From Anaerolineaceae bacterium (GTDB taxonomy: Bacteria > Chloroflexota > Anaerolineae > 4572-78): a stretch of 9,654 nucleotides of DNA. Of this stretch, positions 1 to 7,800 are shown in pieces. Location: contig JANTHQ010000049.1 of the NCBI GenBank assembly GCA_024762375.1, positions 1 to 9,654 of the forward strand. The letters run 5' to 3'. Every line of letters starts with the position of its first letter. Position 1 is the stretch's first letter. Under the pieces are notes generated by a model. The model saw only the letters and a list, made by a program, of their open reading frames with translations. It did no database searches and was not told where the DNA came from. Made by a program: the position numbers and the translations under genes.

Positions 1-1845
1 AAAATTTTCTTGTTCGCTTTTTCCATCGGGATAGTCGGTCTCCTCTTTTACGGTGGGTACGGTAAAGCAAAATGAACTGCCTCCGGCGGGGCTATCTTCA
101 ACCCAGATTTTCCCGCCCGACCGTGTCACCAATTCCCGGCAAATGAATAATCCCAAACCCACCCCGGCGAGCGCTTTATCGGTGTTGGTGGTGTAAAATT
201 TATTGAAAATCAATTCGCGGTCTGCCACCGGCACGCCATCGCCCGCGTCGTGCACGCAAACTTGCAGCATCGCTTCCGTTTTTTCCACCGAAATTTCAAT
301 TTTGCTGTCGGGTGGGGCAAATTTTGCGGCATTTTGGATGAGGTTTGATAGCACGTGCTCGATGTGCCGCGGGTCAATCCAGGCTGATGGCAGTGCATCG
401 GCAATGCTGATGGTGTATTGCTGGTTCTTTTTGGCCAGTAACGGCTGCTGACTTTTGACAGTGGTGTAAACCAGTGCGGCCAAATCCACCGGACGCGGAT
501 GCAGTGTAATCGCCCCGGCTTCCAATCTGGAACTGTCCAGCAAATCGCGGATGAGATTTTCCAACCGGTCGAGATTCTGGGCGATGGTGTCGGTGATTTC
601 TGTCTGTGTTTCGGGCGGCAAATCGGGCAGTTGCGGCAGCGATGGCGCCAGCATTTTCAGCACAGCGAGCGGCGTTTTCAGTTCGTGCCCAATGGCAGAA
701 AAAAACGTGGCTTGCATCGTCCGAAACTCTTCCAACCGCTGAACGTGTGCTTTTTCTCTGGCGAAAGTACGGGCATTTCGCACCGCCAGCCCGGCTTCCA
801 GCGCCAGCGATTTTAGGAATGCTTGCTCATCTTCGGTCAGCACCCTCGACGAACGTTGTCCGACAACCAGCGCCCCCACCACATCGTCATCCGAACGGAG
901 CATCACGCCGGTGATGCAGTTTGTGGTCAATGCCGAAAATAGTGATGGTAACGGCAATTCACAGTGCTCTCCGGCGAAAAAAATCGGTGTGGCGGCGTTC
1001 AGCCACTCGGCAGCTTCGGCGGGGATGATGGTATCGGCTGGCAGTTGGTCGGTGGTGGATGCTGCGATGCGCCACGCGCCCGGCTCGTTCCAGCGCGGCA
1101 AAAGAACCATGCTGAATGCCACATTTGGCAGGATGTGCGTACTTTCCAGCACCACTTTCAGCGTGTGTGCCAAATTGAGTTTCGCTTCGCCGAGTTGGAC
1201 GAAAATGGCATTGAGTGCTGCCATTCGCTCGGCGGCATAGGCTGCTTTTTGGCGTTCAGTTTCCTGTCGCCGCAACAATTCGGCAAAAAGTACCACAATG
1301 CCGCCGACCAACAATGATAGCACAAATTTACTGACAGCAACATACGCCACAAAAGACGAAAGTTCTTCCTGTGGGGTGTGCGATGTGACCGCCAATTGCA
1401 GCGCAGCCAGAATTAAATTGACGCCAATTGCCGGTTGCCAGCGCAGTGTCAGTGCTGCTTCGGCGATAACCAGCATAAAAAGAATGAAAAAGAAACTGCC
1501 GACCCCGCCGGTAGTCAGGGTCATCACTGTGGCAATGATTGTGTCGCCCAGCAACAGCCAGCCAACGCGATTGAGCCGCAGTGGTTTTTTGAACCAAAGC
1601 CATAGCGACACCGGAATGTTATACAATAACAGCAATGCCAGAGCAATTATCGGTGACAAGCCGCTATTGCCGGATAAACTGCCGAACAGCGACGGAATAC
1701 CGGTGAAAATCAGCACCACCCAGCGCAACAGCACAAAAAAACGGTCGATGTGCCGGGCCGGGACAGTGTCAACCCAGTAGAGGAAGTTATATTTTACTTG
1801 GTTTCGGGCAGTATTAAAAAGCGTCGGCTTTTCGGATTGCGCCAT
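1..1845 (-). CDS. Membrane sensor histidine kinase with GAF-like domain (partial, runs off left edge)
   Basis: This is a 615-codon open frame with no stop before the window edge. Residues about 36-190 hold some six to seven hydrophobic segments, consistent with an N-terminal multi-pass membrane sensor. A charged, probably coiled-coil stretch (about 190-215) leads to a GAF-like region (about 215-360). The catalytic core is clear: an H box with IGHELKTPL and phospho-acceptor His387, an N box with NLIQNAAKFAP and Asn505, a G1 box DAGDG at 533-537, an F box IFNKFY, and a G2 box GVGLG at 561-565. By family knowledge it autophosphorylates and passes phosphate to a response regulator, which may lie just beyond the left edge. 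After G2 the chain continues about 50 residues to the edge, so only a short tail, or possibly a fused receiver domain, is missing. The ATG is one base after the stop of the upstream phospholipase gene and has only a weak AGG site, so translational coupling is likely. The signal sensed is unknown. Confidence 0.95.
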   Translation of the reverse strand, partial: MAQSEKPTLFNTARNQVKYNFLYWVDTVPARHIDRFFVLLRWVVLIFTGIPSLFGSLSGNSGLSPIIALALLLLYNIPVSLWLWFKKPLRLNRVGWLLLGDTIIATVMTLTTGGVGSFFFILFMLVIAEAALTLRWQPAIGVNLILAALQLAVTSHTPQEELSSFVAYVAVSKFVLSLLVGGIVVLFAELLRRQETERQKAAYAAERMAALNAIFVQLGEAKLNLAHTLKVVLESTHILPNVAFSMVLLPRWNEPGAWRIAASTTDQLPADTIIPAEAAEWLNAATPIFFAGEHCELPLPSLFSALTTNCITGVMLRSDDDVVGALVVGQRSSRVLTEDEQAFLKSLALEAGLAVRNARTFAREKAHVQRLEEFRTMQATFFSAIGHELKTPLAVLKMLAPSLPQLPDLPPETQTEITDTIAQNLDRLENLIRDLLDSSRLEAGAITLHPRPVDLAALVYTTVKSQQPLLAKKNQQYTISIADALPSAWIDPRHIEHVLSNLIQNAAKFAPPDSKIEISVEKTEAMLQVCVHDAGDGVPVADRELIFNKFYTTNTDKALAGVGLGLFICRELVTRSGGKIWVEDSPAGGSSFCFTVPTVKEETDYPDGKSEQENF

Positions 1846-1846
1846 A

Positions 1847-2752
1847 TTAATGCCTGTGGAAAAATTTTTCCAAAGAAGACAGCCACGATTTTTTTACAGA
1901 TTGTGACAATTCCCATGTCACAATCTCTTTTTTTGCAGCGTGATAGCCAATATCACGCAATGGTTTTGCATTCGCAAAATCCCAAATGGGATACGCCGGT
2001 TCGGTTTTCAAATCAATCAAATGTACCGGAACGTTTTTGGCTTTCGCCAGCGCGTGTTCCAATTCAATTTCGCGGGTAAAGACGGTTTGAACCAGCCGGT
2101 TGAAAAACGGCCCGAAACCCGTTTCGCCCGACCAATGGCGAAATGCTTCCAGTTGCAGGGCGATAATTTCAGTGGCGCCGCTGTTGATTGCCGGTTCGAT
2201 GGGTACATTGCTCACTGCACCCCCATCGGAGAGCATTTTGCCGTCGATTTCCAGCGGGCGCACCCACGGCGGAATTGCCGATGATGCCAGCACGCCTTCC
2301 AAAACGGAATGATGGGGGTCGCTGCCGTAAACCATCGGTTTAAAATTAGTCAAATCGGTGGCAACCAGCCGCAATTCGGTGTCGTCCAAATCGCCAAAAC
2401 GCAAATCGGGATGAATGCCATGCGCCTCGAAAAATTCGCGCATTCGGTGGTGATACGGTTTGATGCCGGCACGGTTGAATAGCACCCGCGCGGTGAGCCA
2501 CAGATAACTGCTCGGCAGCATATCAGCGCGGGCGGCATCATCCCATGCCGCATCCAACCCCGCCATCCCTTCCGGGGTGAACCCATGTATTGCCAAAAAA
2601 GCGGCGTTCACCGCGCCGATGGAGGTTCCCACCCACATATCGGGGCGAATGTCCGCTTCCAGCAAAGCTTGCAGTGCGCCAACCTGCAACATTCCCAGCG
2701 CACCGCCGCCACTCAGCACAAACGTGAGTTTCGATTTTGGCAAAAGCGTCAT
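1847..2752 (-). CDS. Patatin-like phospholipase (RssA/NTE-type)
   Basis: This 301-residue protein has all the hallmarks of a bacterial patatin-like acyl hydrolase. The glycine-rich oxyanion loop SGGGALG is at residues 14-20, the nucleophile elbow GTSIG at 42-46 (Ser44), and the second member of the Ser-Asp dyad is Asp176 in DGG. The segment ASSAIPPWVRP near residue 157 is also typical. Family members hydrolyse acyl esters of phospholipids or lysophospholipids; the substrate here cannot be read. There is no signal peptide, so it is probably cytosolic or membrane-peripheral. Length is normal for the RssA-like group. The start is supported by GGAGAG (2759-2764) six bases upstream. The ATG overlaps the TGA of the permease gene (ATGA), and the TAA is one base before the kinase ATG, so it sits in the middle of a translationally coupled trio. 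The dyad is intact, so an active enzyme is expected. Confidence 0.95.
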   Translation of the reverse strand: MTLLPKSKLTFVLSGGGALGMLQVGALQALLEADIRPDMWVGTSIGAVNAAFLAIHGFTPEGMAGLDAAWDDAARADMLPSSYLWLTARVLFNRAGIKPYHHRMREFFEAHGIHPDLRFGDLDDTELRLVATDLTNFKPMVYGSDPHHSVLEGVLASSAIPPWVRPLEIDGKMLSDGGAVSNVPIEPAINSGATEIIALQLEAFRHWSGETGFGPFFNRLVQTVFTREIELEHALAKAKNVPVHLIDLKTEPAYPIWDFANAKPLRDIGYHAAKKEIVTWELSQSVKKSWLSSLEKFFHRH

Positions 2753-4068
2753 CTGTTTCTCTCCGACTGCAATATGAGTCGCCGCTCACTGAACAGCAGT
2801 TCTGTCAAAATGATGGCGAAATATGCGCCCGCCAGCCCAATCAAACTTTTGGTATCGGTTTGCCACAGGTAGCCAATCAGCACCCCCCACGAAGCCAGCG
2901 TCAACACGAAACCAAACAGCGGCAGCCACAGCGACATGCCCACTTTGTGGCGGATTTTCAGCGCAGACAGGTTGATGGCAGCGAAGATAAGTAGAAATGT
3001 TGAACTGGCAAACGATGAGATGATGGTCAGATTTGCAGTGTTGACAAAAACTAGCGTCAACGCGGTGATGACCACCATACTGACCCACGGAATGTCGGCG
3101 GTGCGCTCTCGGTATGAGAACACGCGCGGCAACTCTTTTTCCTGCGCCATTGCCATGCCCAGCCGTGCCGAACCGAACATGGTGGCATTAATCGCCGAGG
3201 CGGTGGAGAGCAGTGCGCCCAATCCGATGAGCAGAAATCCGGCCTGCCCCAGCGCGGGTTTTGCTGCCACAGCCAGCGCATATTCTTTATATTTGTTGAT
3301 GTCGGTGGGCAGCAGATTGCCAACCGCCACCAGCGAGACCAAAATGTACACAATCGTGGTGATGATGATGGAATAGATAATCGCCCGCCCCAAATCCCGG
3401 CGGGGATTTTCCATTTCGTTCACCGCGTTGGGAATGAGTTCGAAGCCTTCGTATGCCACAAAAATCAGCGCCGCGCCCATTAAAATTTGTGTGCCGCCGC
3501 GATTGAATATCGGCAGCAGATAATTGCTTTTGATGGAAAAAAGTCCCACCACCGCGAAAATTGCCAGAATGAGCAACTTCACGGCAACGATGACATCTTC
3601 GCTCGACCCGGCGGATTTTACCCCACGCAAATTGATACCCAGAAACACCAGCAGAATCAGTGACGCCAGCAGGTGTTGGTTCAGCGCGGGCGACAAAAAT
3701 GATGTGCCAATCATCGCCGCGCCATACACGCCGAATGTGTACGCATACAGCGCCATCGTGCCGATATAACCAGCCAACAGCAGCCAGCCACCCAATCCGG
3801 CGATGTTTTTATGGCGGAAGGCGTGTTCCAAATAGGTAAAACTGCCGCCATCAGAGCGGAATGCCAGCCCCAATTTGGCATATGCCAGCCCGGTTATCAG
3901 TGCGATGATACCGCCCAGCGCAAAAGCGACCGGCGCGGCGTGTCCCGCTTGCAGCACCGCCAGCCCCAGCACAGAGAAAATCCCGCCGCCAACCATCCCG
4001 CCCACCCCCATGGCGATGAGTTCTTTCAGGCTCAACGTTTCTTTTACGGATGTGCTCGCTTGCGCCAT
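2749..4068 (-). CDS. APC-superfamily amino acid/amine permease
   Basis: This 439-residue, strongly hydrophobic protein is predicted to have about 12 membrane spans. The first span contains the glycine-rich, partly unwound helix GVGGMVGGGIF (residues 21-31) that binds the substrate carboxyl and amino groups in APC transporters. A second family hallmark is FVAYEGFELIPNAVNEMENP (about 203-222), the helix 6 region and following loop that ends with the conserved E-(M/I)-x-NP. It should act in the inner membrane as a secondary transporter of amino acids or related amines; the substrate is not predictable. Length is at the usual lower end for the family. The start has GGAGA (4076-4080) seven bases upstream, and a good -10 box lies in the gap before it, so it may head its own transcript. 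Its stop overlaps the phospholipase start, which ties the three downstream genes together. Confidence 0.93.
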   Translation of the reverse strand: MAQASTSVKETLSLKELIAMGVGGMVGGGIFSVLGLAVLQAGHAAPVAFALGGIIALITGLAYAKLGLAFRSDGGSFTYLEHAFRHKNIAGLGGWLLLAGYIGTMALYAYTFGVYGAAMIGTSFLSPALNQHLLASLILLVFLGINLRGVKSAGSSEDVIVAVKLLILAIFAVVGLFSIKSNYLLPIFNRGGTQILMGAALIFVAYEGFELIPNAVNEMENPRRDLGRAIIYSIIITTIVYILVSLVAVGNLLPTDINKYKEYALAVAAKPALGQAGFLLIGLGALLSTASAINATMFGSARLGMAMAQEKELPRVFSYRERTADIPWVSMVVITALTLVFVNTANLTIISSFASSTFLLIFAAINLSALKIRHKVGMSLWLPLFGFVLTLASWGVLIGYLWQTDTKSLIGLAGAYFAIILTELLFSERRLILQSERNR

Positions 4069-4103
4069 TTGGTTTTCTCCGGTGATGTGTGTTCTCTCTG
4101 GAA

Positions 4104-4130
4104 ATTATAGTGCAGTCACCCCCAAAACAA
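4104..4130 (-). promoter_or_regulatory. Candidate promoter of the permease-phospholipase-kinase unit
   Basis: On the minus strand there is a perfect -10 hexamer TATAAT (4104-4109). A poor -35 candidate, TTGTTT (4125-4130), lies 15 bases upstream, a shorter than ideal spacing in a T-rich tract. Transcription would start near 4097, about 29 bases before the permease ATG. The -10 match is what supports the call; the -35 is weak, so activator help is possible. Confidence 0.45.
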
Positions 4131-4131
4131 A

Positions 4132-4198
4132 ATCACGAATGCCACCAATCATCGAATAGCCCGAATGATTCACGATTCGTGAAATTCGTGCATTGGTG
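4132..4198. repeat. Palindromic intergenic repeat with CACGAAT/ATTCGTG units
   Basis: CACGAAT occurs at 4134-4140, and its reverse complement at 4175-4181 and 4184-4190, the last two as a 9-base direct repeat (ATTCGTGAA, ATTCGTGCA). Nested inverted repeats are present: CACCAAT (4143-4149) pairs with ATTGGTG (4192-4198), CGAAT (4153-4157) pairs with ATTCG (4184-4188), with matching 3-base internal loops between them, and TTCACG-ATT-CGTGAA (4169-4183) forms an inner hairpin. It lies between the AhpD-like gene and the permease promoter. It could be an interspersed palindromic element, an operator or a weak terminator; the T-rich tract on the minus strand follows only several bases after the stem, so it is not a classical terminator. 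Confidence 0.55.
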
Positions 4199-4215
4199 TT
4201 CTTCGTATTCTACCT

Positions 4216-4806
4216 TCAATCGGAGTTCAGCGTGTTGTATTCCTCCACCCGCAGGATGGTGCATTCGGTGGAAAAGCCGCTCGGCGGCACGCCCAGCGAT
4301 TGGATGAGCCGCGCCCAATAATTTACCTGCGCGATGGTGGACGCCAGCACCACAATTTCGCGCTCGGTGAACTGCTCGCGCAGTTGGGCAATCAGTTGGC
4401 CGGAAAATGCCAGCGGGGTGGCGGTTTCGCTGCGCGCATATTCCAGCGCCAGCCGCTCGCGCGCCGAAAATGTCGGCACATCGGCGAGGGCGTGCAACCC
4501 CTGCAACGCCTCAATTTCCGCATCGGTGATGTGGTATTCATCGAATTTGAACGAGTTCATATCAATGCAAAACGGGCACGACGCGCTGAATGAAGTTTGC
4601 ATGCGCACCAGTTTGAGCATCCGGCGATCCACATTGCCGACATGGTGCGCTACCAGCGATTCCATGATTGCCGAACTGAACGCCGCTTTGGGATACCACG
4701 ATAGCAATCGCGCCGGCAGCAGTGTTTGCCCGGTAATTTTTTCTGCAATCCAAATACCGAAACGCATCACAATGGGAATTCGTTTCGGCGGGTTGATGTA
4801 GGGCAT
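4216..4806 (-). CDS. AhpD-like / carboxymuconolactone decarboxylase-family protein
   Basis: This 196-residue protein has the family's helical core and a redox CxxC: SCPFCIDMNS, with Cys77 and Cys80. Downstream, ASTIAQVNYWARLIQSLGVPP (about 155-175) matches the C-terminal helix typical of the carboxymuconolactone decarboxylase (CMD) fold. In Mycobacterium AhpD the motif is CxxC followed three residues later by a catalytic histidine; here that place is Asn84, as in many uncharacterised relatives, so alkylhydroperoxidase activity cannot be assumed. A thiol-redox or peroxide-related role is the family-level guess. It is probably cytosolic, with no signal peptide. GGAGG (4812-4816) five bases before the ATG supports the start. 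It follows the giant iron-sulfur protein gene by 83 bases with no visible promoter between, so co-transcription is likely. Residues 1-50 are not diagnostic. Confidence 0.88.
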   Translation of the reverse strand: MPYINPPKRIPIVMRFGIWIAEKITGQTLLPARLLSWYPKAAFSSAIMESLVAHHVGNVDRRMLKLVRMQTSFSASCPFCIDMNSFKFDEYHITDAEIEALQGLHALADVPTFSARERLALEYARSETATPLAFSGQLIAQLREQFTEREIVVLASTIAQVNYWARLIQSLGVPPSGFSTECTILRVEEYNTLNSD

Positions 4807-4830
4807 AAAAGCCTCCGGAGTTGTTGGTTT

Positions 4831-4889
4831 TCAGTTATCAGCCATCAGCGGTCAGACGTTGCTGAATGCTGACCGCTGATGACTGACCG
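4831..4889. repeat. Palindromic array of degenerate heptamers
   Basis: Four units of TCAGNNN in phase (starting at 4831, 4838, 4845, 4852) are followed, after three bases, by four units of CTGANNN in phase (4862, 4869, 4876, 4883). Because CTGA is the reverse complement of TCAG, the whole is a palindrome. Its core is a perfect 13-base inverted repeat, CATCAGCGGTCAG (4843-4855) with CTGACCGCTGATG (4869-4881), around a 13-base loop. It abuts the stop codon of the giant gene (4890-4892). The minus-strand RNA would form a strong hairpin, but no T-run follows, so it is not a standard intrinsic terminator. It could protect or process the message between the two genes, or be a spreading repeat. Confidence 0.75.
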
Positions 4890-7800
4890 CTATCTCGGCA
4901 CAACCAAATTATGCAACGCCTGCTCCTGCATTTCTTTCAGCAGCGGGCACGTTTCGCCATCGAGGCTGCATGTGGCGCAGGTGACGCTTTCGTCGGTGGC
5001 GCAGGTTGTCCCCTCGGCGATGGTGACGGTCGGTTTTTCGGCTTCGATGGCGGCAACGATTGCCGGGTCGGGTTGCTGGTTTTTGGCGTGACTGACGAAA
5101 AAGTGCAGCCGGTTGACAAAATTCACTTCACTCACCCCCGCATCCACATCGAGGAACAGCAGGTTCAAATCAGGATGTTCCTCTTTCATCCGTTTTTCCA
5201 CCCCTTTGGCGACCACATGGTTGGCGATACAGCCGAACGGTTGCAGACACAGCACATTCGGAATGCCATCTTCAATCATGCTGTTGATTTCGCCGGGAAT
5301 GAGCCAGCCTTCGCCGTATTGATGGGTGAGCCGCACAATTTCTTTCGCCTTATCGGCGATGTGATTGATGGTGTGCATCGGGCGGTGATAGTGGAAATCT
5401 TGCAGCACGCCGTCCACCTCATCCAAAAACGATTGCGCCACTTTCTGCGTCACTTTCGACAAAAACCACATCACATCGGGTTTTTTCAGATGTTCTTTCA
5501 CATCCGTTTCCGCGCTGATTGGCCACGCGGCGAAAAACTCCATCAGCGATGGCGACACCACTTCCAGCCCCTGTTCCATCAGCCATTCCGCCACCCGATT
5601 GTTGGCGAAAGAATTGTATTTGGCATAAATTTCGCCGATGACGCCGACTTTGGGGTAGGTCAGATTTTTCACCGGGATGGCGTTGAAATCTTTCACCGCT
5701 TGCCGGATGGTATCCAGCACGATGTCCCGTTTCAGCACCATGCCGCCGTTTTCGACGGTGCTTGCCAGCAACGCCATATATTTGTCGGCGACTTTCAGCG
5801 TGTCGCCTTTGTTGATTTCGCGGATGGCAGTGGCATAATACATCTCCGAAATGGCATCGGCAAAAACAATGCTCAGCACGGCGTGATAGGCGTAAGTTTT
5901 GATATCAAATTTGAAGCCCGGCTGTTCATTGAGCGCTTTCAGCCCGGCGGTCAGCGAAATAATCGGCGTCTCGTAAAATCCTGCCGATGCCAGCGCCCGC
6001 CGCAGCAGCGACAGATAACTCGACGCGCGGCACTGTCCGCCCGTTTGGGTTATGCCGACCACCACATCTTTCGGGTCGTATTTTCCCGATTGCAAAGCTT
6101 TTATCAAATCGCCGATGATGACGATGGCGGGATAGCAAATTTCGTTATTGGTATATTTCAGCCCCGTTTCGGCAGTTTCTCGGTCGGGCGGGGGGAGCAT
6201 ATCCACTTTATAGCCCATATCCAAAATGGGGCGAACCAGCGGCGCGGTGTAAAAATACGAGAATTGCGGCGCGAGAATCACTTTGTCGCGGTCCTCTTTT
6301 TGGTACACCCGCACCGACTTTCGCGGGGTGTAGGTTCGTTTGGCGTGCCGCCGTTTCTGCTGCACCGATTCAATCATCGAGCGCAGCCGCAGCCGCACCG
6401 AGCCGGTGCTCTCAATTTCATCAATGCGGATGACCGTGTGCCCCATGCCGTATTCGGTTGCCAAACTGTGAACCTCATCCACCGTGATGGCGTCCGGTCC
6501 GCAGCCGAAAGAATTCAGTTGCACCACTTCCACATTTTCGTGCTGCCCCGCCCAGCGCATGGCGTGATAATAGCGGTTGGGATATTCCCACTGGGTGAGC
6601 ACGTGCGGGTCGTTGAGCATGGCGTTGCGGTCGATGTGCAGTGCGTCTTCGGTGATGACATCCACCCCGAAATCGGTGAGCACACTCGGCACGCCGTGAT
6701 TGATGAGCGGGTCAACGTGATACGGCCGCCCCAGCAGCAGAATGACCAGCCGGTCTTCCGCGTCGGCACGCGCCAGAATTTTGTCCCCTTCGGCGCGGAC
6801 AGCGTCTTTATATGCTTGCTGTGCCGCCAGCGCGCGTTTGTATGCGCGGTTGATGGTTTTTTTGTCGATACCCAATCCACTCAGATATTCCGTGACAATT
6901 TTTTTGAGCAATTTTTTGTCGCGGAAGGTGACGGCGGGGGTATCCAGCGGCACACCGAAATTCCCTTCGGGGTTGATGGCGCTGCGAATCACATCGGGAT
7001 AACCGGACACAATCGGGCAGTTGAAACTGTTCAGCGCGTCTTTAAATTCTTTCTGCTCAAACATCACCATCGGGTAGAAAATGCGGTCAACTTTTTTGTC
7101 AATCAGATTGTAAATGTGCCCGTGCGTGATTTTCGCGGGATAGCAGATATTTTCCGACATGATTGTGCCCGCGCCGCGCGCATACATTTCGCCGGTGGAC
7201 GGGTCGGACAGTTGCACCCGAATGCCGCTTTCGGTGAACAGCGCGTGCCAGAAAGGATAATTTTCATACATATTGAGCGAGCGCGGAATGCCGAGCGTCA
7301 GCCGCGCGGGGGTGGCAGGTTCGGGGTCGCGGTCGAACAGCAGGTGATATTTGAATTCGGTCAGGTCGGTGCCTTTTTCCACCTTTTTGCCGCTGTTCGA
7401 GAAAATCCGCTCGCAGCGATTGCCGGTGTAAAAAACGCGTTTATTCGGGAATTGCAATTTGGTGACGGTGCAGCGGTTTTCGCAGCCGTGGCAGTGGATG
7501 GTGTATTTTTTGTAATCGCCCGCGTCGTCGATGGCTTCCAGCCCGATGAAACTCGTTTGCGGGTCGCGGGTGTCCAGATATTCATCGCGTCCGGTCAGCG
7601 CCGCGCCATACGCCCCCATCAACTCCGAAATATCGGGGCAGAGCACGGGTTTTTCCAGCAGGGTCTCCATCGCTTTGTGTACGGCGGGATTGCGGAACGT
7701 GCCGCCCTGCACCAAAATATGGTCGCCCAGCACATCGGTGTTGGTGATTTTCAGCACTTTGTGCAGCGCATTTTTGATGACCGAGTATGCCAGTCCGGCG

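Noticed and set aside
499..1780. Several plus-strand open frames of 100-160 codons across the kinase region.
   Set aside because: The minus-strand frame encodes a full histidine kinase with H, N, G1, F and G2 boxes, so the plus-strand frames are shadows.
4831..4889. Heptamer palindrome as an intrinsic terminator or a CRISPR remnant.
   Set aside because: No T-run follows on either strand, and the units are only 7 bases with 3-base variable parts, far from a CRISPR repeat-spacer layout.
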